Assembly (NCBI RefSeq): GCF_014652555.1 | Contig: NZ_BMZA01000004.1 | Span: forward strand, 1 to 64,000 | Source of the DNA: Novosphingobium colocasiae | GTDB taxonomy: Bacteria > Pseudomonadota > Alphaproteobacteria > Sphingomonadales > Sphingomonadaceae | Length of the DNA: 64,000 bases | Direction: 5' to 3' | Shown: in pieces, positions 56,910 to 64,000 of the stretch | How positions within the stretch are numbered: position 1 is the stretch's first letter | How the letters are laid out: each line of letters begins with the position of its first letter | The notes under the pieces: model-generated | The model's input: the letters and a program-made list of their open reading frames with translations, nothing else | What the model was told of the DNA's origin: nothing | Databases searched by the model: none | Made by a program: the position numbers and the translations under genes

Positions 56910-56989
56910 GGGCGATCTCCTGAGGGGGCGGGAATGTCCCCCTCAGGTAGGTTCGGCGGGCCGCAGGGCAAGGGCGCTATGGCGGAAAG

Positions 56990-58090
56990 TCAGGCGATCT
57001 TGCGCACCCAGCCATGCGGATCGGGGGCCTCGCCGCGCTGGATGGCGACCAGCCGGGCCTTGAGCTTGCCGGTAAGCTGGCCCGGCCCGCCCGAGCCGAC
57101 GGTGAATTCACCATCGCGGCCGACGACGCGACCGACGGCGGTGACGACGGCGGCGGTGCCGCAGGCGAAGGTCTCGATCAGCTTGCCGCTGGTGGCGTCA
57201 TCACGCCACTGGTCAAGGCTGTAGCGCTCCTCGCGCACGGTCAGGCCTTCGTCGCGGGCCAGCGCCAGCAGGCTGTCGCGGGTGATGCCGGGCAGGATCG
57301 TGCCGCTCAGCGGCGGGGTGACCAGCGTCCCGTCATCGAACACGAAGTAGAGGTTCATGCCGCCCAGTTCCTCGATCCACTTGTGTTCGGCGGCATCAAG
57401 GAAGACGACCTGATCGTGACCGCGCGCCAGCGCTTCGGCCTGGGGCACCAGGCTGGCGGCATAGTTGCCACCGCACTTGGCCGCCCCGGTGCCGCCGGGC
57501 GCGGCGCGGGTATAGTCCGAAACCCAGATCGAAACTGCGGGCGCGCCGGACTTGAAGTAGTTGCCGGCGGGACTGGCGATGACGATGAACTTGTACTGCT
57601 TGGCCGGGCGCACGCCCAGGAACGCCTCGGTCGCGATCATGAACGGGCGCAGGTACAGCGAAGCCCCTTCGGCCGACGGGATCCAGCCGGCATCGGCCTT
57701 CACCAGTTCCTCGATCGCGGCGATAAACAGCGATTCGGGCAGTTCGGGCATGGCAAGGCGACGGGCCGAGGCATTGAAGCGCGCGGCATTGGCTTCGGGG
57801 CGGAACAGCGAAATGGTGCCGTCGGCCTGCTTGTACGCCTTCAGGCCTTCGAAGATTTCCTGGGCATAGTGCAGCACCGCCGCGGCGGGATCGAGCGCGA
57901 TCGGCTGGCGGGGACCGATGACCGCATCGTGCCAGCCTTCGCCCTCGCTCCATTCGATGACCACCATGTGATCGGTGAAGTGGGTGCCGAAGCCGGGATT
58001 GGCGAGAACGGCGGCGCGCGCCTCGTCGCTGGTGGGGCTGGCAAGCGGGAGGGCGGTAAAAGTCAGGCCTTCTGCGGCGAGAGTCGCCAT
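56990..58090 (-). CDS. ilvE: Branched-chain amino acid aminotransferase
   Basis: A 366-residue fold-type IV PLP enzyme, catalysing the last step of Leu/Ile/Val synthesis or the first step of their breakdown. Motifs are HYAQEIFEGLKAYK, LYLRPFMIATEAFLGVRPA, GGTGAAKCGGNYAASLVPQ (with the PLP-binding Lys) and EELGGMNLYFVFDDG, followed by SGTILPGITRDSLLALA. The length fits the larger (eukaryote-like/BCAT-II) class. It is divergent from the CLC gene; an AT-rich 200-base region between them probably holds both promoters. Confidence 0.95.
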   Translation of the reverse strand: MATLAAEGLTFTALPLASPTSDEARAAVLANPGFGTHFTDHMVVIEWSEGEGWHDAVIGPRQPIALDPAAAVLHYAQEIFEGLKAYKQADGTISLFRPEANAARFNASARRLAMPELPESLFIAAIEELVKADAGWIPSAEGASLYLRPFMIATEAFLGVRPAKQYKFIVIASPAGNYFKSGAPAVSIWVSDYTRAAPGGTGAAKCGGNYAASLVPQAEALARGHDQVVFLDAAEHKWIEELGGMNLYFVFDDGTLVTPPLSGTILPGITRDSLLALARDEGLTVREERYSLDQWRDDATSGKLIETFACGTAAVVTAVGRVVGRDGEFTVGSGGPGQLTGKLKARLVAIQRGEAPDPHGWVRKIA

Positions 58091-58292
58091 GGGAACACGA
58101 ATCCTCGATTGTTCAGATCGGGGCGCTTTGAATTAAAATTACAAAATGCGCAACCGAAAAGAAATTTTCAGTTAGTTATCTTTTGTCTTAGCACCAGCGG
58201 CCGGGGAGGGAAATGCTCCAGCGATGATAAGCGCTTGTGTCGGGCTGACAACCCCTTGACCTTTGCGCAGTTCGGTCCGAGCAGCTTCGTTC

Positions 58293-60041
58293 ATGCTGTT
58301 CATCCGACCGCATCTGATCCGCCGGGCTGTTGTCCACGCACGCCAGTGGTTGCGATCGAGCGAGGCGGCGTTCGTGGTGCTGGCGACGATCGTGGGGGCG
58401 GCCGCAGGTGTGGCCACCGTGGCGCAAGGGTGGCTGGCCCATTCGCTGCAGCATATGTTCTACGGTGTCACGATTAACCGGTTGAGCGCGCTGGGATCGA
58501 TCCGCCATTTCTGGAAGCTGCTGGCCTTGCCGGCGGGTGGACTGGCCCTGGCCTTGATCGACCGGGTGGTCGCACGGCGTCGGCGCGCGCCGATCGACGT
58601 GGTCGAGGCCAATGCCCTGCACGGTGGCCGGATCCCCGCATCGGACAATGTGGTGATTGCCGCGCAGACGATCGTTTCTAATGGCTGCGGAGCGTCTGTG
58701 GGGCTGGAGGCAACTTATGCGCAGGTGGGCGGGGGGATCGCTTCGCTGTTGGGGCAATGGCTGAGCCTGCGCCGCGAGGACTTGCGCACGCTGGTCGGAG
58801 CGGGGGCCGGTGCGGCAGTGGGCACCGCTTTCGGCGCGCCGCTGACCGGTGCGTTCTATGCCTTCGAGATCGTGATCGGCACTTATACGTCGGCCTATGT
58901 CGCCCCGGTAATCGCGGCCAGTCTGACGAGCAGCGTGGTCATGCGCTTGCTTGGGGTGGAGCCCTATCTGCTGGCGACGGTATCGGGCAGCTTCACCCTG
59001 CTCGATTACCTCGCCTATGCTGTGCTCGGCGTTGTCTGTGCCGGGCTCGGCATCGTGATCATGCGGTTGGTCACACTGGCCGAACGCTGGGCGCAAAGGG
59101 TGCCGGTGCCGCATCGCTGGCGGCCGGTCGCGGGCGGCGTGCTGCTGATGCCGTTGGCGCTGGTTTCGCCCCAGACGCTTTCCGCTGGGCACGGGGCCTT
59201 GCACATCGACCTCATGCTGCATCCGTCGCTGACGTTCCTGCTGGTGGTGCTGGTCCTTAAGATCGCCGCTTCAGTGATTTCGCTGGCCAGCGGGTTTCGC
59301 GGTGGTCTGTTCTTTGCATCCCTGTTCTTGGGCTCGCTGATCGGGCAGGCCTATGGCCTCGCGTTTAATCTCAACCCGTGGGGACTGGCCCTGGTGCCGA
59401 CCGATGCGGCCTTGGTGGGCATGGCGGCGCTCAGCGTGGCGATCGTCGGCGGGCCGATGACGCTGGCAATGTTGATGCTGGAGACGACGCACAACTTTGC
59501 GCTGATGGCCGTCGTTCTAACTGCATCGCTGCTGTCGACCGCCGTCACCCGCGAGGTGTTCGGCTATTCGTTCTCCACCTGGCGGCTGCACGTGCGCGGC
59601 TCCGCCATCAAGGGGCCGCGCGACATCGGCTGGATGCTGTCCCTGACGGCGGCGCGGATGATGCGGCGCGATTGGAAATCGGTGCCGGTTGCCGCGACCG
59701 TGACCGAGTTTCGGGTGGCGGTCCCGATCGGATCGACCAGCAAGGCGATCCTGGTGGGCGAGGACGGTGCCTATCACGGCATTGTGCCGACCGCCGCCGC
59801 CTATGCTCCGGATCTCGATCCGCACCGCCCGGTGTCGGAACTTGCGACGCTTCGCAAGACCATGCTCTTGCCAGAGGTCGGGATCAAGGAGGTGCTGGCC
59901 GTCTTCAAAACATCGATGGCCGATGAACTGGCCATCGTTGATAAGGATGGAAAGGTTGTCGGCGTCGTCTCAGAAAACTTTGTCCGGCGCCGCTATCTGG
60001 AAGAGATCGAGTCCGCGCAGGCCCGCATGTTCGGAGAATAG
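58293..60041 (+). CDS. CLC-family chloride transporter/channel with non-canonical selectivity motifs and CBS region
   Basis: A 582-residue membrane protein from ATG 58293 (TTG at 58263 possible). About ten membrane segments carry the CLC pattern, but the filter motifs differ: where GREGP is expected there is CGASVGLEA (gating Glu replaced by Val), and GIFAP corresponds to GLFFAS in GFRGGLFFASLFLG. The GSGIP site looks degenerate too. The final ~130 residues resemble a CBS-domain pair (ILVGEDGAYHGIV; ELAIVDKDGKVVGVVSE). Channel rather than exchanger behaviour is suspected. Confidence 0.8.
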   Translation: MLFIRPHLIRRAVVHARQWLRSSEAAFVVLATIVGAAAGVATVAQGWLAHSLQHMFYGVTINRLSALGSIRHFWKLLALPAGGLALALIDRVVARRRRAPIDVVEANALHGGRIPASDNVVIAAQTIVSNGCGASVGLEATYAQVGGGIASLLGQWLSLRREDLRTLVGAGAGAAVGTAFGAPLTGAFYAFEIVIGTYTSAYVAPVIAASLTSSVVMRLLGVEPYLLATVSGSFTLLDYLAYAVLGVVCAGLGIVIMRLVTLAERWAQRVPVPHRWRPVAGGVLLMPLALVSPQTLSAGHGALHIDLMLHPSLTFLLVVLVLKIAASVISLASGFRGGLFFASLFLGSLIGQAYGLAFNLNPWGLALVPTDAALVGMAALSVAIVGGPMTLAMLMLETTHNFALMAVVLTASLLSTAVTREVFGYSFSTWRLHVRGSAIKGPRDIGWMLSLTAARMMRRDWKSVPVAATVTEFRVAVPIGSTSKAILVGEDGAYHGIVPTAAAYAPDLDPHRPVSELATLRKTMLLPEVGIKEVLAVFKTSMADELAIVDKDGKVVGVVSENFVRRRYLEEIESAQARMFGE

Positions 60042-60049
60042 AAAGCGGC

Positions 60050-60334
60050 TTACCCACGCGAAACCCATAAAATCGTCGCCAGCAGCGTCCCCGCCACGCA
60101 GGCCGCCGCCAGCACGATGATCAGTCCCATGCCTTCCATCAGCGCGCCGCTGCCGCCTGTCAGCAGATAGCCGCCAGAGAGAAATGCGATCCAAGCGGTG
60201 CAGGCGATCACCATCGCCCGGATGCGCGCTGCCCGGCCGGTCTGGCGAAGCAGCCGGTTCGCCAGCCACGCGACCGCAAAAACGAAAACGCCTTCGATCA
60301 TGGCCATGATCAGGAACGCGGGCAAGGCGCGCAT
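60050..60334 (-). CDS. Small three-helix membrane protein, unknown
   Basis: A 94-residue protein from ATG 60334; the frame extends upstream to 60385, but that part is unlike a membrane protein. Three hydrophobic segments (ALPAFLIMAMIEGVFVFAVA; AMVIACTAWIAFLSGGYLL; GLIIVLAAACVAGTLLATIL) predict a small integral membrane protein. No family is recognised. It is convergent with the CLC gene (8-base gap). Confidence 0.6.
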   Translation of the reverse strand: MRALPAFLIMAMIEGVFVFAVAWLANRLLRQTGRAARIRAMVIACTAWIAFLSGGYLLTGGSGALMEGMGLIIVLAAACVAGTLLATILWVSRG

Positions 60335-60373
60335 GGTGGGGTTTCCATGGTGGATTGAGCAAGGCCCAAATGA

Positions 60374-60407
60374 GAAGGGCCGCACCGGTAGTCCGGTACG
60401 GCCCTTC
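60374..60407 (-). terminator. Hairpin behind the tiny ORF, possible terminator
   Basis: The arms gaagggccg-accgg and ccggt-cggcccttc around tagt make a long stem with single mismatched bases. On the minus strand it begins 6 bases after the stop of the 33-codon frame and is followed by a short TCATTT. A bidirectional terminator or REP-like element is plausible. Confidence 0.5.
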
Positions 60408-60413
60408 GCATGG

Positions 60414-60515
60414 TCAGCGGCCGGGAAGTGCCGCCAGCGAAGCCTTTATCGCTAGTTGGAAGACTTTAGCGATAATGCTCCGCGACGGAAATTGCCGACC
60501 TCTCTGCTGAACCAT
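60414..60515 (-). CDS. Possible 33-residue basic peptide behind an extreme Shine-Dalgarno sequence
   Basis: ATG at 60515 opens a 33-codon frame, MVQQRGRQFPSRSIIAKVFQ then LAIKASLAALPGR, ending at TGA 60414-60416. Upstream lies gaaaggaggtgatcc (60524-60538, minus strand), exactly complementary to the 16S rRNA 3' end. That site is optimally spaced (7 bases from GGAGG) from another ATG at 60522, which opens only an 18-codon frame ending at 60466. A hairpin follows the longer frame. It is either a short peptide pair or a regulatory leader; coding is unproven. Confidence 0.35.
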   Translation of the reverse strand: MVQQRGRQFPSRSIIAKVFQLAIKASLAALPGR

Positions 60516-60523
60516 GAGACATC

Positions 60524-60538
60524 GGATCACCTCCTTTC
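60524..60538 (-). promoter_or_regulatory. 15-base perfect complement of the 16S rRNA 3' end (super Shine-Dalgarno)
   Basis: On the plus strand the text is ggatcacctcctttc, identical to the conserved 3' tail of 16S rRNA, so on the minus strand it is a full-length anti-complement. Such a long match is far beyond ordinary ribosome-binding sites. Confidence 0.6.
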
Positions 60539-60746
60539 GCGCTGTTGAGCCAAGATCACCGCAAGAATGCGGCCGGGACTTCAGGAGTTCCTGGGCGCGT
60601 TTCCCGGTTCCCTTCGTCTTGATTGAATTTGTGTCCGATTCCGCAGCGCACAACAAGTCTTGCAATCAATTTTTTTGCGGTCATTATCAGCACTTCGGGC
60701 CGGTTTTCCCCAGCCTTGAAAGGGCCCCTGAAACGGCCCGCGCCGC

Positions 60747-61367
60747 CTACCGGCAATCCTCGATCACGCGCCCCACTTCGGCCCAGTTGTGAATCGACAA
60801 AAGCGGCATTCCCGGCACCGCAATGGCGAACCGGCCGCGGCTGAAGGCCATCGCATCGAGCAGCGGATCGCGCGCCGTCAGCACCGCCGAAAGGCCATCG
60901 GCTTGCGGCTGGGCGGTCAGCGATCGGCTGGAGCCGGTGGTGGATACCGTCATCGTTGCGGGGCCGCTCGCGGTGCCGGCGCGGATCAGCGTGACGGTAC
61001 GCGCCACCGCGTCGCACCGCAGGGTGAACTGGCCGTCGGCGAAGACCGCTTGCGAACCGCCGGGCAGCGGCCGCCAGACCCAGTTTCCGGGCGTTGCCGG
61101 CAGGTCGATCCATCCTGTGGCGGCGGGTGCGCGCGGCGGCGGCGCGGCAGGCCGGGCGGTGGCGGGTGCGCGCGGGGTGACGGGAGCGGGCAGGGCGGGG
61201 GGCAGTCTGCTCGCCGACGTGGGGGTGGGCGTCGGCGTCGGGCGCGGGATCACCTGCCGTTCGGAACAGCCGCTCAATCCCGCCAGCACGGCGAGCCCGG
61301 CCATGCAGGGAAGACGATAGCGGCGGGACAGGGACGGGACAGGGCGGACGCGCGGATTTGCCTTCAT
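60747..61367 (-). CDS. Proline-rich-linker lipoprotein, unknown function
   Basis: A 206-residue precursor from ATG 61367. The signal MAGLAVLAGLSGC (residues ~22-34) ends in a lipobox, so it should be a lipoprotein. A Pro/Thr/Ala-rich linker (~40-85, RPTPTPTPTSAS...) leads to a globular domain with WVWRPLPGGSQAVFADGQFT, TLRCDAVARTVTLIRAG and GMPLLSIHNWAEVGRVIEDC. An internal ATG at 61304 could be the true start with a shorter n-region. It is divergent from the TlyA gene. No family is recognised. Confidence 0.7.
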   Translation of the reverse strand: MKANPRVRPVPSLSRRYRLPCMAGLAVLAGLSGCSERQVIPRPTPTPTPTSASRLPPALPAPVTPRAPATARPAAPPPRAPAATGWIDLPATPGNWVWRPLPGGSQAVFADGQFTLRCDAVARTVTLIRAGTASGPATMTVSTTGSSRSLTAQPQADGLSAVLTARDPLLDAMAFSRGRFAIAVPGMPLLSIHNWAEVGRVIEDCR

Positions 61368-61417
61368 CCTTGCGGTATGGAATGACACGCCCTCCCTCAC
61401 AAGGCTTGATGCGACCG

Positions 61418-62212
61418 ATGACCCCTTCCGCCCCGTCAGATGCGCCAGACCGGCCGCGCAAGCCGCCGGCCAAGGCGCGTGTCGATCAGTTGCTGGTCGA
61501 TCGCGGGCTGGCCGAAAGCCGGACCCGGGCGCAGGCGTTGGTGCTGGCCGGGCTGGTGTTCAGCGGCGAGGCCAAGATCGAAAAGCCGGGCCAGCAGGTG
61601 CGCAGCGATACGGTGCTGGACGTGCGCGGGCGCGATCATCCCTGGGTTTCGCGCGGCGGCATCAAGCTGGCCCATGCGATCGCCCATTTCGCGCTCGACC
61701 CCTCCGGGGCGGTGGCGATGGACATCGGCAGTTCGACCGGCGGCTTCACCGATGTGCTGCTGACCAATGGCGCGCGGCGCGTCTTCGCAGTCGATTCCGG
61801 GACGAACCAGCTTGCCTGGAAGTTGCGCCAGGACCCGCGCGTGACCGTGCTGGAGCAGACCAGCGCCCGTATCCTCACCCCTCAGCATATCGACGAAGCG
61901 TGCAACTGGGTGGTCTGCGATGCCAGCTTCATCGGCCTCGCCAAAGTGCTGGAAGTGCCGTTGCGGCTTGCCGCGCCCGATTGCCGGCTGGTGGCGCTGA
62001 TCAAGCCGCAGTTCGAGGTAGGGCGTGGCGAAGTGGGCAAGGGCGGGGTGGTGCGCGATCCCGAACTGCACGCGCGCGTCTGCGGCGAGGTGCGCGGCTG
62101 GCTCGAAGCCGGGGGCTGGACGATCGACGGCATCGTCGAAAGCCCGATCACCGGGCCGGAGGGCAATGTCGAGTTTCTGGTGTCCGCATGGCGGGGAAAT
62201 GGTTCGAAATGA
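61418..62212 (+). CDS. TlyA-family rRNA methyltransferase
   Basis: A 264-residue protein from ATG 61418. An S4 RNA-binding domain (KARVDQLLVDRGLAESRTRA then QALVLAGLVFSG) is followed by an FtsJ/RrmJ-like SAM domain: WVSRGGIKLAHAI, AMDIGSSTGGFTDVLL and FAVDSGTNQLAWKL, with CDASFIGL and ALIKPQFEVGR. TlyA enzymes 2'-O-methylate rRNA and some lyse red cells; the rRNA role is more likely here. It is divergent from the lipoprotein gene. Confidence 0.9.
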   Translation: MTPSAPSDAPDRPRKPPAKARVDQLLVDRGLAESRTRAQALVLAGLVFSGEAKIEKPGQQVRSDTVLDVRGRDHPWVSRGGIKLAHAIAHFALDPSGAVAMDIGSSTGGFTDVLLTNGARRVFAVDSGTNQLAWKLRQDPRVTVLEQTSARILTPQHIDEACNWVVCDASFIGLAKVLEVPLRLAAPDCRLVALIKPQFEVGRGEVGKGGVVRDPELHARVCGEVRGWLEAGGWTIDGIVESPITGPEGNVEFLVSAWRGNGSK

Positions 62213-62331
62213 CGCATCGCCGCGCGCCCGCGCCTATGCGGAACGATTGCACAACGCCGGAACGCACCCAATAACGCTGGGCAAGACGCTGTGATTCGGG
62301 ACGGTGAGGTCAGCTTGAAGGGCATGGTCCG

Positions 62332-62886
62332 ATGAATTTCCTGGCAAGCCCCGCGCAACTGCGCGCCAGCCTGCTGCGCTGGTCGCTGGTCTGCGTCCCG
62401 TTGTGCCTGCTGCTCGGCTTCCTTTCGGGCAAGGCTTCGGTCAGCGGGCCGGACAATCCGTGGTTCGCCGCGCTGGTCAAGCCGGCCGCCTATCCGCCGC
62501 CGCTGGTGTTCCCGCTGGTGTGGAGCACGCTCTACGTGATGATGGGTCTGGCGCTGGCGATGGTCATCGCCGCGCGCGGGGCGCGGGGGCGGACGGTTGC
62601 GGCAGGCGCGTTCGCGGTACAGTTCGCGCTCAACCTTGCGTGGTCGCCGGTGTTTTTCGGCGGGCATCACATCACCGGCGGGCTGATCGTCATCGGCCTG
62701 CTCGATCTGGCGCTGATCGCCACGATCTTTTTCTTTCGCCGCATCCGCCCGCTGGCGGCGTGGCTGCTGGTTCCCTATCTTGTCTGGGTGCTCTTCGCGA
62801 CTTACCTCAACTGGGCATTCCTGGAAGCCAATCCGGCACTGGACGGGGCGGAAGCCCCGGCGGCGGTCGAGCGCTTCGAAATCTAA
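62332..62886 (+). CDS. tspO: TspO/MBR-family membrane protein
   Basis: A 184-residue protein with five membrane segments. Recognisable are NPWFAALVKPAAYPPPLVFP, the conserved LVWSTLYVMMGLALAMV, and FALNLAWSPVFFGGHHITGG followed by LVPYLVWVLFATYLNWAFLE. Bacterial TspO binds porphyrins and is tied to oxygen and stress responses. It is longer than the ~160-residue minimum through a short N-terminal extension. It is followed 20 bases later by the UbiK gene. Confidence 0.92.
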   Translation: MNFLASPAQLRASLLRWSLVCVPLCLLLGFLSGKASVSGPDNPWFAALVKPAAYPPPLVFPLVWSTLYVMMGLALAMVIAARGARGRTVAAGAFAVQFALNLAWSPVFFGGHHITGGLIVIGLLDLALIATIFFFRRIRPLAAWLLVPYLVWVLFATYLNWAFLEANPALDGAEAPAAVERFEI

Positions 62887-62906
62887 CCGGACAAGAGTAA
62901 AAACCC

Positions 62907-63152
62907 ATGCAAAGCGAAAATCCCTTCGTCGCCGATTTCGTGAAGATGATGAACAGCGCGGCCGGCACGCTCGCCGGGATGGGCCGCGAAGCGCGGGAAA
63001 ACGCGCGCGAGAAGTTCAAGGAATTCATGGGCGACATGGACTATGTCACCCGCGAGGAATTCGACGCGGTCAAGCAGCTTGCCGCCACCGCCCGCGAAGA
63101 GGCCGAAGCCCTCAAGGCGCGTGTCGCCGCGCTGGAAGCCAGGAACGGCTGA
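62907..63152 (+). CDS. ubiK: Ubiquinone biosynthesis accessory factor UbiK (BMFP/YqiC family)
   Basis: An 81-residue protein that is almost entirely helical. The N-terminus NPFVADFVKMMNSAAGTLAG, the middle MDYVTREEFDAVKQLAATAR and the coiled-coil C-terminus EEAEALKARVAALEAR are typical of YqiC/UbiK, a trimeric coiled-coil factor that assists aerobic ubiquinone synthesis with UbiJ. It lies downstream of tspO. Confidence 0.85.
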   Translation: MQSENPFVADFVKMMNSAAGTLAGMGREARENAREKFKEFMGDMDYVTREEFDAVKQLAATAREEAEALKARVAALEARNG

Positions 63153-63214
63153 GCGTTACCGGGGAACGCAATCGGCAAGGCGGCGTTGAACATCGTAAAC
63201 CCTTCCTGAGGTTC

Positions 63215-63514
63215 ATGATGTTCACACAGCTCAACCCCACCATTCCCCTTCACGTCCTAGGCAAGGGCGACGGCTATGCGATCGGCATGATCGACTATGG
63301 CCAGGAACACAATCTGATCTGGGTCACCGCGCTCGACAATTCGGGCGAGATCTGGTGCGCCCCTAACCCGACCGTGCGGCTGGGCCGCAACTGGACGATG
63401 GGGCGCGGCGAAAATCCTTTGATCGCCAGGGACAAAGCCGCTGAACGCGCGGCGGGCGAGGCATGCGAGGCGTGCGCCGGAACCGAGCATGAGCAAGCTG
63501 CGGTTTGCACTTAG
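63215..63514 (+). CDS. Small conserved-looking protein, unknown
   Basis: A 99-residue protein starting at ATG 63215 (a second ATG follows at 63218). It begins MMFTQLNPTIPLHVLGKGDG and continues YAIGMIDYGQEHNLIWVTAL and DNSGEIWCAPNPTVRLGRNW, which look like a compact beta-rich domain. The frame is open far upstream, but only this part follows a gagg site. No family is recognised; similar genes occur near here in sphingomonads as far as I recall. Confidence 0.6.
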   Translation: MMFTQLNPTIPLHVLGKGDGYAIGMIDYGQEHNLIWVTALDNSGEIWCAPNPTVRLGRNWTMGRGENPLIARDKAAERAAGEACEACAGTEHEQAAVCT

Positions 63515-63768
63515 TGTTGTAAAGATTTGTTGCAATTCGTCGCAATTACAATGCGTTGTTCTGCATCGTTGATCTGCAGTCTCGTTAACAAGCGGGTCCC
63601 GGATCAGGTTCGGGACGACGAAGTGGGGAGGGGTGGGGCATAAGCTTGGCCCCCCAATCTTCGTCGGCCCGGGCTTGACCCGGGCTCCCGCTTTCCGTCT
63701 CCCTCCAGCGTTATATCGCAAACCGACCCTCGCTTGCAGCCCCGCGCGTAACGGTTCACAGCCCTGCC
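63515..63768 (+). other. Intergenic region before recO, with a short palindrome
   Basis: No gene supported. Contains gtcccggatcaggttcgggac near 63597-63617 (inverted repeat) and cgggcttgacccgggctccc near 63668-63687, both REP-like. Confidence 0.5.
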
Positions 63769-64000
63769 ATGCATTTGCGCGCGCCCGCCATAGTCTGCGC
63801 TACCCGTTCGCACGGTGAGACCGCCGCCATCGCCCGCCTGCTGACGGCCGAAGCGGGGTTGGTGGGGGCCTATGTCGCCGGGGGCCGGGGGCGGCAGTTG
63901 CGGCCGGTGCTGCTGCCGGGCAATCTGGTCGAAGCCGATATCCGCGCCCGCGCCGCCGGGCAATTGCCGTTCGCGCGGATCGAACTGGTCACCAGCCGGG
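63769..64000 (+). CDS. recO: DNA repair protein RecO (5' part, cut by window edge)
   Basis: An ATG at 63769 opens a frame to the window end (77 residues). It reads MHLRAPAIVCATRSHGETAA then IARLLTAEAGLVGAYVAGGR, the N-terminal OB-fold of RecO (HGETAAIARLLTAEAG corresponds to the typical E-(T/S)-S-x-I/L-x-(V/L)-x-T segment). RecO loads RecA at gaps with RecR. The rest of the gene lies outside. Confidence 0.85.
   Translation, partial: MHLRAPAIVCATRSHGETAAIARLLTAEAGLVGAYVAGGRGRQLRPVLLPGNLVEADIRARAAGQLPFARIELVTSR

Larger units (their letters stand above)
60335..60746 (-). other. Intergenic region with possible tiny ORF and hairpins
   Basis: These 412 bases hold no standard gene. On the minus strand there is a 15-base perfect complement of the 16S rRNA 3' tail (60524-60538), tiny ORFs starting at 60522 and 60515, and a hairpin at 60374-60407 behind them. 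The rest shows nothing recognisable. Confidence 0.6.

Noticed and set aside
60524..60538. Possible fragment of a 16S rRNA gene
   Set aside because: Only the last 15 bases match (ggatcacctcctttc); the sequence to the left does not continue as rRNA, so it is treated as a Shine-Dalgarno complement.

Overview
The window looks like a chromosomal segment of a GC-rich alphaproteobacterium, most likely a sphingomonad (Novosphingobium/Sphingobium-like). This is inferred from the gene set and the character of the proteins: lepB-rnc-era, carA-carB-greA, a DUF4170 protein, an HTH-RibB-degenerate RibA fusion, an RTX protein with its type I secretion system, and short palindromic interspersed repeats. No rRNA, phage or plasmid replication genes are visible. 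Most of the window is core genome, with several small accessory inserts.

Layout. 1-9,000: end of a 2-oxoacid:ferredoxin oxidoreductase beta subunit, a DUF457 membrane hydrolase, PAP2 phosphatase, photolyase, cyclopropane fatty acid synthase, PilZ protein, SDR, purF and lolC. 9,000-16,400: lolD, a small unknown protein, glutathione peroxidase, a repeat copy carrying a MITE-like insertion, SGNH hydrolase, era-rnc-lepB, pgi, and an uninterrupted copy of the same repeat. 16,400-21,400: rpoD, dnaG, a DUF559 endonuclease-like gene bracketed by inverted palindromes, and a GatB/YqeY protein. 21,500-28,200: carA, an insert (unknown gene, a 39-codon remnant of the carB start, a VapBC-like pair), carB and greA. 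28,200-31,300: HigBA, DUF4170, and a four-gene yqjDE-like operon in which every junction is a 4-base overlap. 31,400-39,100: enolase, a MarR-like regulator, a 55-residue small protein, ribH and ribBX, a MEKHLA protein, a glycerate-kinase-like protein and a YihY protein. 39,100-46,900: tamA, tamB, a small lipoprotein, and a LysM/transglycosylase-like protein. 46,900-55,800: type I secretion operon (TolC, HlyD, ABC) divergent from a 1254-residue RTX protein. 55,900-64,000: tRNA-Gln(UUG), YghU-type GST, ilvE, an unusual CLC transporter, small membrane protein, possible tiny ORF with an extreme Shine-Dalgarno sequence, lipoprotein, TlyA-type methyltransferase, TspO, UbiK, a small unknown protein, and the start of recO.

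How the genes work together. The clearest functional units are outer-membrane biogenesis (LolC/LolD, TamA/TamB plus lipoprotein), protein export and RNA processing (lepB-rnc-era), transcription and replication initiation (rpoD, dnaG), pyrimidine precursor synthesis (carAB), late riboflavin synthesis (ribBX, ribH), and secretion of one RTX protein by its own type I system.

The most noteworthy signals are: (i) the carA-carB junction interrupted by lower-GC DNA, with a diverged copy of the carB start left behind; (ii) a 155-bp element with 20-bp perfect terminal inverted repeats and an 8-bp target duplication, whose empty site is preserved in the paralogous repeat about 5.5 kb away; (iii) the DUF559 gene framed by inverted palindromes inside the dnaG operon; (iv) the HTH-RibB-dead RibA fusion; (v) the tiny ORF preceded by a 15-nt perfect complement of the 16S rRNA 3' tail. 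None of these proves a new system. All positions and matches were read by eye, without database searches.
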